This document shows, piece after piece, positions 47,036 to 58,301 of a DNA stretch of 64,000 bases. Each line of letters opens with the position of its first letter. Within the stretch, counting starts at the first letter, position 1. This stretch comes from Zygnema cylindricum (Eukaryota > Streptophyta > Zygnematophyceae > Zygnematales > Zygnemataceae): NCBI GenBank assembly GCA_037447655.1, contig JBBHKE010001486.1, positions 248,001-312,000 on the forward strand. Reading direction: 5' to 3'. The position numbers and the translations under genes are program-made. Under the pieces are notes generated by a model. It saw only the letters and a list, made by a program, of their open reading frames with translations. It was not told the origin of the DNA and did not search any database.

Positions 47036-48500
47036 GGGTGCCGTGCCCTCAGTGTGGAAAGTTGTATGTTGCGGGAGAGGTTTGTCGACACATTTGAAGT
47101 CGTGTCCTCTCACCCCTAAAGGAATTTCGCCCCTCACCAAAGGTCATCCTCCTCCCTCAATTGTCCTCGAACAACCCTCTCCTAGTGATAGGCACTCTAT
47201 TCAATGCTTAGACATCCTTGGGTGATGCCACCTAGGCTATCCTCGGCCTAGGCTCTACACTCGTATTCCTAACCATCTTCTTGAATGTGTCCAAGCAGCT
47301 CTTCGACTCCCTTTGGCTTTATTGTCCATCGACATCACCAATGACGCAGCGTTACACCTACTTTTGTTAATCCCACTTTCGATTTTGGTTTTGCCACCGA
47401 GAGGGGGTGCGAGCGGAGCTCGTTAGACTAATGCGCCGTGTCAACGGTTTTTGTGAGGGGACTGGGAGTTCTTGCAGCAAAAGCATATAGATCGTGTCAT
47501 AAGTCTTTCTATGTCCCCCCCTTAACATCATGTCCCGCTCCCAAGCTCCACGGCAATGTTGAATCGGGCGGTCCACCTTGGTCGTTCTGGCGAGTATTCT
47601 TGGGCTGCTCATGCTCTTCGACCTTTCCAACCATCTTCGTCTTCCGAGTCTACGGTTAAGGCTTTACGTTTGTTATATCCTCTTGCCCTTGAAGAGATCC
47701 TCCCTTTCGTAGAAGTCGATGATCCTATTGAATTGCCCGACTTGGAGAGGGAAGCATTTAGTACAGCTTTGCTTCAGTCGCCTCATCTTTCTGCGGGGGG
47801 TCCATCTAGGATGGTTTACAAACTTCTCTGTGACGTATTTCCTCCTGACACCCCCTCTCGGGGTTTTGATCTTCTCTTTAAGGTGACTTCAGAGATGGCT
47901 CAATGACATGTTCCACACAATGTTGGACCCCTTCTCTCTGCGGCTCGCCTTGTCGCTGTTACTAAGCCTGCTGGGGGGAATTCGCCCAATTGCTATTGGT
48001 GAGGTGTTGCGCCGTTTGGTCGCTCGCGCGATGTGTATTCAACTCCAAGGGGCCTTCCATGACCATTTCTCACCGCACTAGTTCGGCGTTGGTACAAAGG
48101 GGGGTTGTGAGGAGGTTGTTCATGGTCTTCAGGCTGTTGTAGATCTCCATCCGGATTGGTTGGTCCTTCAGGTAGATGTTGTTAACGCCTTAAACACTGT
48201 CAACCGTAATGCTATCTTCCGAGAATTGTAGCATGCTCCATGTCCTACAAACCATGTTTTCCCTTTTGTTCATGCATTTTTTTCTCGCCCAAGCTCCCTC
48301 ATCTTTCCTCTTGGCGGTCTCTTTAGTGAGGTTGCCACTTTGGAGTCTGCAACTGGCACCCGCCAAAGAGATCCTTTGGGGGGGGCTCTTTTTGTATTGG
48401 CTTGCCTTCAAGCTTTACGTGACTCTGCTACGACTTTCCCTGGTTTTTAATTCCCTTCCATTGCGGATGATATTGTAGGCCCTCGTGACCAAGTTTAACC
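47036..48500 (+). pseudogene. LINE-like reverse transcriptase region
   Basis: A zinc-finger-like CPQCGKLYVAGEVCRHI sits at about 47,043-47,093. Further on are PIAIGEVLRRLVARAMC (about 47,985), FGVGTKGGCEEVVHGLQ, LQVDVVNALNTVNR (catalytic Asp, 48,165-48,207), GTRQRDPLGGALFVLACLQA and IADDIVG (the YxDD position, 48,459-48,480). In-frame stops (near 48,080 and 48,230) and frameshifts break it. The wording fits a non-LTR reverse transcriptase lineage found in algae, plants and invertebrates; the exact clade was not determined. Confidence 0.75.
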
Positions 48501-49290
48501 CGCCTTTTCCCATTTTGTGGAGCAACTTTATAGGATTGTGGCTTGGTGTCCGTAAGGCTTACCTTTGGACTTCCCTAATCTTGTGTGTTTTTTTCGAATT
48601 GCATCTTCGACAGACGATATTAAAGCTTTAGGTTCTCCTATCGGTGCCCTATCATTTCTGAGCCAAGTTGTCATTGATGCTTTGTTGGAGGACCTCTCGC
48701 ACTCTGATGACCTTCCTAAGATCTCTGACTCCCAAATGGCATTGAAAATCCTCACTCGTTATTTTTCTTAACGATCCTTCTATCTTGTACGGATATTACC
48801 ACCAACAGCTCCATTTTTGTCCTCTTTAAAAGATTGTGACGATCGACATTTTAGTGTTCTCCATCACCTCGTTGGGCATAAGATTTTTGATCAGCCAAAG
48901 GGCTCATTGGCACGCCGTCAAGCTGGCCTTCCAATTTCCAACGGGGGTTTAGGTTTGATTCCGGTGGCTCAAGTTACTGCAGGGGCTTATTTGGGTAGTT
49001 CGGTGTTTTGTGGCGCCCGCCATCACTTCCCGTTTTATAGCAAACGATGTTCCCATTCTAGCCTAAGTCATCACTAGAGTAGAGGACAATCTTTTTCCCT
49101 TTCACCAAGCTCTTCTCTGAGCTCGTGCACTCCTACCGCTTGATGCCTGAAACGAAGTTCCACATTTTCCGTCTCTTATTGCTAACAACAACTTCCATTT
49201 CCAACAACGCATATCCGAGCAGTTAGCACTCGCGGAATTCCATGATCTATTAAACGCGCTACTTCGGCTCAATCGCGTGCTCGTTTACGC

Positions 49291-50073
49291 TTGTGTTCTA
49301 GGTCGGGAGTTGGTGCATGGTTACAGGCAACGCTCGTTTTTTCAATTCTTCGTCTGGCGTTTTACCAGTTCACCTTTGCTACATGCCTTCTTTTGGGTTT
49401 GCCTCACTTCTCGCTTCTTGGGCGCCCCGAGTCTGTTTGTAACCAATCAATTAACTTTGACGACATATATTTACTTGGTTTCTCACGGGGGGGTGAACGT
49501 ATAGTCCCGCATGATTTGGTTCAGGATGCGATTGTTGCGATTGGCGTCGAAGCAGGCTACACTGTGAAGCGGGAAGTTTACCATATCTTACCTCCTCGTT
49601 CCCAATTTAGTGGTCTCCGAAGTCTTCAGGTAGACTTAGTTTTCTTCCACGGGTTTGGGTGAACCTTGGGTGATGTGGTCCTTACTGATCCGATTGGGAC
49701 CCACGTTTCTTCTCGCGCAATAGTACATACAGGCGTGGCGGCTCGGGTCGCAGCGCAAAGGGATTACGCTCACCGAGAACCAGCGGACCAATTTGTCCCA
49801 TTTGCATCAGATATTTTTGGTTCTTTGAACAAGTCTTTCAATGATTTTCTCCGCAACTGTGCTAAGAAAGCTTTTGAATCAAGGGGTCTAAGGAGTTTTC
49901 TCCTAAGTCTTCTCGTTTCTTTTTACCGCCAGCCTGTATCACTTGCCCTTCAACGAGCTCAAGCTGAGGCCCTTCTCCGTCAAAGCACGGTGGCGGATGA
50001 TGGGCGTGGCCTCCTAGACCTTCCTCCTCGAGATCTAGTCCACATCCAGGATCTTTGGGGGTGTGGAATTTAG
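49291..50073 (+). pseudogene. C-terminal nuclease-like region of the LINE
   Basis: Two frames (49,291-49,662 and 49,666-50,073) are separated by a stop and a phase shift. They contain RIVPHDLVQDAIVAIGVEAG, SLQVDLVF, DVVLTDPIGTHVSSRA and FVPFASDIFGSLNKSFNDFL. The pattern D-x(n)-DVxxxDP, Y...F.P...ETFG-like is common after this reverse transcriptase type and has been read as a restriction-like (PD-(D/E)xK) nuclease. The assignment is inference from pattern. Confidence 0.55.
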
Positions 50074-50314
50074 CTTGTTAGGGTTGTGGGGCATCATGTA
50101 GAGTGGTTTTTTCTTTTTTTGTCTTGTCATCTTTGGTATTTTGTTTAGTCTTGCCAGTTGGCCCATTGCCTTTGGTTTCCTCATTTATTTGTTTTGTTTT
50201 GTTTTAGCAATTGTTGGCTCTTGTAGTCTTTAAATGTGCTTTGTCTTTTTTTTATCCCCTTTGTACTTTGATGGTTTTTCCATTGCACTTTCTGGAATAA
50301 AGTTTAAAAAAAAA

Positions 50315-50980
50315 GCAAAATGTTCAACGTCCCAAGACAATATTGATGACAAATATAAAACATATCCTGTTGGATCGACCATCTAGTATCACATTCTGAG
50401 ACTTCGCCGATATGTCCGATTCAAGAAAAGTAGAAAAGTAGAAAACGAAACTGTTTGTTGCGCAAAATGCCATTTGGTATGTTTTTCAAAGATTCGGCTT
50501 AATATGATATTAGTACTGTGTACACCATCATCCATACGATTCTTTATTCGAAATATCTGCAGGATACTTTATCTGTATTTGTAAAAAAGTAAAAAACTGG
50601 TGCACTGCACAATACACATGCAGTTATGCACGCACCCAATCATTTTTTGTACTATTCGACTGTGCCGTACTCCAATCTTGTACTTTTCTGCTCTGAATAT
50701 ATATTCTGTACGTTCCCCTAACTGTGTTTCGCAGTCCAATTTCGAACAAAATGTTGACGCGTGGATGGTCGTTTTCTCTGCTTTCTCATGTCGTCTTTTA
50801 TTGGCGACTTTTCCAATAATCTTGTACATGCTCCTGTCACTCTCCGCCACGTTGCAAAGTGGTCCCCAGCTCCTTGGAATATCACTCTTCCCGACGCCAC
50901 GGTCGATACCGTGCTTACTTCAAAACAATGTTCCTTCGCCACGCGGCGCCTGGTTACATGTTCTCATTGTTCGCACGCGC
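50315..50980. other. Oleosin upstream region, distal part
   Basis: No gene. Contains an RY/Sph-like CATGCA (about 50,618-50,623) within AATACACATGCAGTTATGC. RY elements are recognised by ABI3/FUS3-type B3 factors in seed and spore maturation; function here is inferred. Confidence 0.4.
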
Positions 50981-50989
50981 AGGACACGT

Positions 50990-51057
50990 CACGTGGAAGT
51001 CTAAAATGCTGCCAACATAGAAAGGAGAGCTATTGCCATTCTGTTGTAACTATATAA
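50990..51057 (+). promoter_or_regulatory. Oleosin core promoter: G-box/ABRE and TATA box
   Basis: CACGTG (50,990-50,995) within ACACGTCACGTGGAAG gives a doubled ACGT core typical of abscisic-acid response elements. A TATA box, TATATAA (51,051-51,057), lies about 120 bp before the ATG, leaving a leader of roughly 95 nt. This arrangement fits dehydration- or ABA-induced oleosin expression. Confidence 0.7.
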
Positions 51058-51178
51058 AGGAAGCTGCATCACTGAATGTTAATCAGAGTCTTTCTACTGC
51101 CTTCCAGCAATCTAAATCTTCTTATCTTCTCCAGCAATCACTTTCTTATACCTTTTGTAAATTTATCTTCTTTGAGCA

Positions 51179-52316
51179 ATGGCAGACCGTGTACGAGCTT
51201 ATGGAGGAGATGACTCAGTCCAGTGGAGGTGGAGGTAGGCAATAATAGGCTCAGTCTCTTTCTTCTGTTTACTATCTGTCACTGATTCTTTGTTTTAATT
51301 TGGAAGTATTTGAGAGCTGTACTGGTTGCTGCTGCTCCTGCAGTTTTCTTTCTATTCTTTCTATAGTTTAGGAGTGAAAACAAAATTTTGTGATCGCTTG
51401 CTGTTAGGGTTATGTAAGATATCTTGTTACGGGCGATTTCCTTTTCTTTTTCTACGCTACTAAATCAAATGTTATAAAATTGAATTAAGAATTAAAATCT
51501 TATTTATATCAGTGGCTTTATCAGTGGCTTATTAAGAACGTTTTACTTGACTATTTGAGCTCCTAACGCGAACATGCGTTTGTATGCTGGGTAAAAGATG
51601 CAATATTTGCTGGTTGGCTGTTTTTAACGTTTATGTTTTTTACTGGATTGCAGGGATATCATTACCTCTGTCGCCCTCTTTGGAGTTCTTGCGACTGTTG
51701 CAACAGTAACCACTGTCGTTGGTGGAGGGCTTCTCATCTTTTTCAGCCCTGTGCTCCTTTTCTTCAGTCCAGTGTTGGTCCCACTGGCAATCTTTTTGAC
51801 TGTCACTGGAGGTACACTTTCCTTCTCTCTCTCGCTATCTCCCTCTCTCTCTCTCTCTCTGTTTCCTTTTTTCTCTCTTCCTCTCTCTCTCCCCGTTCAG
51901 AATTGCTGCTTCTGCAAAAAAAACTTCCTCGCTCAGTACTTTTTATTTATAAAATGCAGGAGGATTTGTCGCCTTCCTCGGATTCATCGGTTCCCTCTTC
52001 TGGTTTTACCGTTACTGGACCGGAGCTCGTCCTATTGGATCTGACCAGGTTGACTCTGCCACCGGAAAGGTGAAGCAGACCACTTCTTACTTCACCGACA
52101 AAGTTGGTGACCTGACCGGATATGGTCAGCACAAGGTAATTTCCTTTCACATTCATGAAAGTTGCTTAAAGCTGCTTAGTGCTCTTATTGTTTCTAGATT
52201 TTTTTAAAATTAGTGTTGTGCTTTTCTTTTTCTGTGCTCTAATTATGTATTTTATTGTACCACAGGCTTCTGAGACCTACGGTCGTCTTTCCGAGAAGGT
52301 TAGTGGTGCCGCATAA
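51179..52316 (+). CDS. Oleosin (4 exons, 146 aa)
   Basis: Exons 51,179-51,234, 51,654-51,811, 51,960-52,135 and 52,266-52,316; all introns GT-AG and in phase. The N-terminus is short and hydrophilic (MADRVRAYGGDDSVQWRWR). A long central hydrophobic hairpin (about residues 20-92) carries the proline knot PVLLFFSPVLVP, matching P-x5-SP-x3-P exactly. The amphipathic C-terminus (KVKQTTSYFTDKVGDLTGYG) ends EKVSGAA. Oleosins coat lipid droplets as a monolayer protein, inserted from the ER. The central hairpin is split by an intron between exons 2 and 3. Three introns are more than in typical seed-plant oleosins. The start is fixed by the TATA position and the family N-terminus. Confidence 0.95.
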
Positions 52317-54659
52317 ATCGAGTCACATACGAGGATTTTAAATTAGACTTAGAACCGGCGGTGGAGGCGGTCTAGTCTACTTTGTACTGTATGAGCACAT
52401 GTATAGACGTGGCACAATATGTAGATACATGTTGTCTGGGTAATGGTCAACTCGTAGCACATAAGCTATGTAGTGGAACTGATGTAGTGGAAATCAGCAA
52501 GCTGTCAGTTTTTGGGACGTAAATGTGTTTGAGCCAGGATGTAAGATGGTCAATGTTGGTAACAATGAATTAAAAAAACTGGCTTTCGGGAAAAAAAAAT
52601 CTTTTTGTGGTGATGACTCTTATGTTGTCTTTGGATTGGACATTGTGTATTACTGTGCAATTGTACTTTGTACTTTGCGATACTGTAACTGACTTGTTAC
52701 TGTTGGTGAAATCTGAATTGCGAAGCTGGTTGTTGCTGAATTGCAATTTGTAATTTTTTCCTCTTGTATCTCTAGAAGCTGAATATTGTGGTAAGCCTCA
52801 ATATTAATAATTTACAGTAGCGCCTGATCGTTCCCGAGTTCGGACAGTTTATTGATTAGTGGATTTGATCAGTGGTGATTGTTTAATCCTTAGGTTTTCC
52901 TTCTTCAATTCAAGTTATCAACACACTAAAAGTTAACTGAGAAAGGGAAATCCTCCACTGATAAATTGTTGGAGTGGTCGAATCTCCTGTCTCACGATAG
53001 TGGGTTCTTATGTTACAAGTTAGACTTTTATGTTAATTGTTTTGGCAATCGTCATTTCTTGCTGCGGGTAAAACTTCAATAACTTCAATGTGAAAGCTAA
53101 CTTTTTCAAGATTTCTTTTCCTCGCTTTAGAGAAATTTAGTATACTACAAAATGCTCAAAACTTGAATCGGATGACAATTCCACTGAAAATGAAAACGTT
53201 TTCTGTGCATTTGATAGCTATTGAACTGCTAGAATATTATATTACCTTTCATTTGCACGGGATACATCTGGAAAGTACATCTTCAGTGGTCATATGGTAG
53301 TGAAAGATACTGAGAATATACACATTAAACCCGATTAGTGCTTTTCTGCATTGTAAAGGCTTAAAATGTGAGACTTTTGTGTAATTGCTTGGAAATGTTG
53401 GAAATATTTCGAAACTGCTTGCAATCTTACAATGAAAATTATCTTGGAGGTGAAGCGTCGCTTTTGCCATCTCGTTGCTCCGGCTCAGATATATGGGCAT
53501 AGGAAAATGTTGGAAATACCCAACATCCTTACATTCATATCACATTTTAAATGCCAGAAAGAGGGGGAGGGAGGAGACAGAAGGGGGGGGGATCTGAAAG
53601 GTGAAGTATTATATTGTGCATTGAAATCAATACTTAGGAATGTTATCACACTGGTCATAACGTATGTTGATTCTTCAACAGCGGTGAAAGATGTAACATA
53701 AATCTCAAACTATGGACAGGGAGCAGGTCGCCAAATGGGATCATTATTGTTTAATATATGTTCCCTTTTGCCGTGAGCTTTAAAGGGCGATAATCGTTTA
53801 CACCTCAAATGGGATAATAATAGTTTAAACTACATAGACAAGCAATATAATTGACCGTTTGGGGTAACATTGTCTGCTGAATTGCTGAGTTGATTCATAT
53901 GCTGTCGGTGAGTTAGTATCATTTGATATTTAAATTGATTTTGATTTTTGTTTTTTTACATTTTTCACCTCCAAATTTTCTGTTTTTTTTTTTCGTTTAC
54001 CATACTGAGATGGTTTTCTAAAGCTTGATTTCGTAAAGCTTAGTATACTTGATACATGACATCATGCATTCCTGTCACGACTGAAAATCCCATTAACGGA
54101 GAAAAAACAAAAAAAAACAAAAAAGATTAAAAACATATTGGTGGGATTTTGTAAATTCAACACAAAACGTGGGAACCGTTTTCACTAATTTTCTGTGAGT
54201 AATTTTTTTAACAATTTCCACTCAGGGAAGTGATGAGATTGTAGATGGTAAATATCAAGACAAGGAGCATTTTTGTTTCCATGCAAGTAAAAACATAGAA
54301 AATGGTGAAAATCCTTTCTTTACACTTATGTACATTGGTGAAGAAATACAAATTGTGACATCATCACTGCTTCAAAGTAAATTACGAGACAAAAGTCGAC
54401 TTCTATATTCACAGTTTCCCAATGAGCCGAGGTGGACAAAGCCCGATAACACCTACAATACAGAGGAAGAGGAATACCATAAGGAAAACGTTCGGTTTAT
54501 AAATGAGGGCTTGTATATATTGTATATATTTCTGACACCAACAAGAAAGGAGAAACAACATACGTATCGTAACACTGAAAAAAGGCAGGAAATATCGCCT
54601 CTATGTAAGGTTTTGCAACCTATCTCAATCGAGATAGGAAAAGAAATGACATTATCGAA
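52317..54659. other. Oleosin 3' flank and intergenic DNA
   Basis: No gene recognised. A G-rich stretch (about 53,562-53,592) with several G-runs could form a quadruplex. Short frames at 54,328-54,702 (plus) overlap the terminal SOD exon on the other strand and have no motif. Confidence 0.45.
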
Positions 54660-56034
54660 TCAACCCGTTGTAGTAAGAATAGAATATCGTATAAGAATCT
54701 GAATAGGGCCAATCACTCCCTCTCTCTACCACATTAGGTTCAAATCCATACTAATGATGGATGTAGATTACTCGTGTTTTGAGAGGGGCAAATAGCCATC
54801 CATTTAAAGTATCGGCCCTCCTTGAAATTGACCGCACGAAATTAAACAATACATGGTAGAATACGTTACCACATGATAGTATACGGAATATAGAGTACGC
54901 ATACTGTATGAGCATTCCGTATGATACGTATAGCAAGCAAAGTGTTACGTGCATTTGTTGTGTGTTCCGCAGATAATATACATATACTTACACGTACGTA
55001 TAAGTTATATAATATTTTTATATATATCTAAAAAAAACAAAAAAAAGTACTCGAATGAGAGCTATCTCAACTCTGATAAAGAAATGAAAGGTGTACTAAA
55101 GTGGATATTTGATCCTCACTAAAATATGTACTCACCGCAAAGAATTCGCCCGCCCGCATTGCCGGTAGTCAGACTTAGTTCGTGGTTTCCTGTAATAAAA
55201 CGTACACAAAAAGACAAAAAACAGACAGAAACGGAAAAATAAACAAAGCAGAGCTTTTTTTTTATTTTCAAAAAAAGAAGTGGATGAAGATTTCAGTTCA
55301 TTACATCGTTTCCCCCCAAAAAACAGGGAAAATTTCCACAAATTTTCAAATTTGGGTTTTACTCCTTTAAACGAATGATTATTCAAAGATACTCCAATTT
55401 GAGGATTTGGAACATGAATTTTACTTACTTTTCGAACAAAATTACTATATTAAAAGAATGAATCTGAATGAAAAAGAAAGAAAAAGAAAAGATGTCTATT
55501 TTATACCATCTAAACACACAATATCTCCAATAAACCCTTTACAAACCTCCTTTGTACCGACCCACACTCATCTTTTCGTGCCCATTTGTACATATACACC
55601 CGTTTTTACCAATTTATACCCCATTTGTAACCAATTTATGCCTATTTACACCCCTAAAATTTACTTACATATATCAACCAATATGCATTAATACATAATA
55701 AACCAAGAACTCCCCATTTATACCAATATACATACATATATTTATACCTATTTATACCCATCTTTTCTCACCTTTTCCAAGGTCGTCTTCGTCTGCGTGT
55801 ATTACAACCGCTCGCCCGATAATGGAATCCGTTCCAGACAACGGAATCTGTTAGACAACAAAACGTTTCCATGAGACGGAACAGATTATGTTCTCAACAT
55901 ATAATATATGAATGCCCTTATATATCATATCACTATTTATAGGAACATGTTCCTTGGCATAACATAAATAACAAGAATTAAAAAGAGAACTCCATCATAA
56001 CTTCATTGAAAGCAAGTTTTTCCCAAACTATACT

Positions 56035-56078
<44 letters not shown>

Positions 56079-58251
56079 GGAGGGTGGGATGTCAAAAAAA
56101 GGGGAGTCAGAGAACGTGGTGAAGGGAAAAAAGAAAATAAAAAAAAGGCACACAACAAACCTGAAAATCTTTGAAAGACGCTTCAGCGATGCCTGCCCCC
56201 CCAGAAAAAAAAAAAAAAACACGCACTTTCAGACGAACGAAAAGTTTATAAGGAAAAAAAAAGTGCACATGTAAACAAACTATTGCTGTACATGGCACCG
56301 AATTTGAGAATTCTACCGTCGACAAAATTTCATACGATAACATTTCAAACTATATAATATCGTGCACATATTTATTTTATACATCAACACACGATACGGA
56401 ATATGTCGATAGTACAGAGGGATATCTCTCCCTCTCTCTTAAAAACCCTTTTAAGAACAAATTATGGTAAATTCATAAAAAAAGTCGTATAATAGTATAG
56501 AGGTACCTCTCTTCCTCTCTCCCTCCCCCTCCCTCTCGCTCTTCCCCTCCCCCTCCCTCTCGCTCTTCCCCTCCCCCTCTCCCTCCCTCTCTCTCCCCCC
56601 CTCACTATTTTCCATCGAAAACCTCACCGTCCCCCCCAGCTGTCACATTCCCGAGATCGCCAGCGTGCCGAATTTTGTCCTGTTGTGCCCCGTGATTCAT
56701 TTTTCTGGGGTTGAAATGGGGCCCTATTTTTGAGCAAATTAAAAAAAAGGGATACATAAATTAGTGTGGAAAACGTGAATTTCGAGCGAATATGTGTAAC
56801 AATTTGGTGCTGGAAACAAAATTTGGTGTGGATCCGAAAAGATTTCGCAAAAGTTTGCCTTTTTAAATGAGGCACTATTTCCAAGCAAATCTTTTAAGAA
56901 TCGAAAACATAGATTAGTGTGGAAAACAAACATGAACTAGTGCGAATATTATTAATGATATAGTGTGGGAAACAGAAATTAGGGTGGACAACAAAGGAAC
57001 CGGACAAAGAATTGCAAAATTTAGCTTAAACTTGACGCCCTATTTCCATGCAACTAATTAAATAGTAAAAAATGGTCAAATACATTATTGTGGTCAACAT
57101 AAATTATTGTAGAAAACAAAAGACACCGACAAGAGACAGAGAGAGAGAGAGAGAAAGAGAGAGAGATTTAAATTTCATGTAAATTTTTCATAGTGTGGAA
57201 CACAAGTTCCAGACATCCCGACAAGATTTAAAAAACCTCACTTTTTATTGAATACACAAATTAGAGTGGATGTAAAGCATCCAAACGTTTTTTTTTCTAA
57301 AAGGATACGGAAACGGGTGAGGCGTTATTAATAGGATAAATAAATTTGTCTGGATTTTTAAATGGATATAGAAGTTAGTTGGTTTGGTTTTGTAAGAGAG
57401 TACAAAAACAATTTGTTTTTTAAAGAATACTGAAATTATCTCTCCCTCTTTCACCCCATTTAATCCACCACACTCCCTTCTCCCCCTCAGGTACACCGTG
57501 TACGATTATGAGTGTTAATGAAAATATATTGGTGCCCCTAATTATACCCCTCGAGCCTAAAATACTATCAACCACAATAATTGGTTATTTTTTCTTAACA
57601 GAAATTCTTTAAATAGTTTAGAATCAACCACGTCATCTGAAACTAAATTAGAATCAATAACACTAATAGAACCCCGAAACTGTTAAATTCTTTACTTTTT
57701 TAAATTAGAATCAATTGCACTAATATAAACCCGATGTTAATAATTTCGTTACTCCTATGGAATTAGGCTTAATAGCACTAATATAAAATCCCAGACTGAA
57801 GATATGTTTACTTTTGTAAATGCAGTAATATAAACCCCACCTTACTCGAAATTTCTTTACTCTAATATAAACCCTACGTTAATAACTCCTTAGGGTTTCT
57901 TAACTCTAATAATGATTCAAGGTGAACAATAATATATAATTTTTCGACGGACCTGTTGAAATGCATCCGTTGGTCGTGTCTCCAAACTCATGCTGCAAGG
58001 AAAAGGACAAAAAAATAGAAACCAAGAAATATATGAAAACCACAACCATTCCAAGTTTTTCTTTTGACATGTTTTGTGCAATGCTCTTCATTTTTATAAA
58101 CATAAAGACAATCTCTTCACAAAAAAATATTATATGCATGCATACCCATGTCTTTTTATACATAAATATATGAAATGAAAATGAATAATTATACATAGTA
58201 CAGGTATATTACATATGTATACATGTAATACACACACATCGTGGCACACGT

Positions 58252-58301
<50 letters not shown>

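Larger units (their letters stand above)
45880..50314 (+). mobile_element. Non-LTR retrotransposon, decayed
   Basis: The 3' end has AATAAA (50,296-50,301) and a short A-run (50,306-50,314). The coding region holds a zinc-finger-like motif, a reverse transcriptase and a C-terminal nuclease-like region, all with stops and frameshifts. The 5' part (about 45,880-46,500) shows degenerate repeats of a block containing GGCCATGG/GGCCATAG, TTTTTTGA and AAATTTGGCGTGC, like LINE 5' monomers. No target duplication could be fixed, so the 5' limit is approximate. Confidence 0.75.

Noticed and set aside
54328-54702. 124-codon plus-strand ORF
   Set aside because: Lies opposite the probable last SOD exon, no recognisable motif, AT-rich codons.
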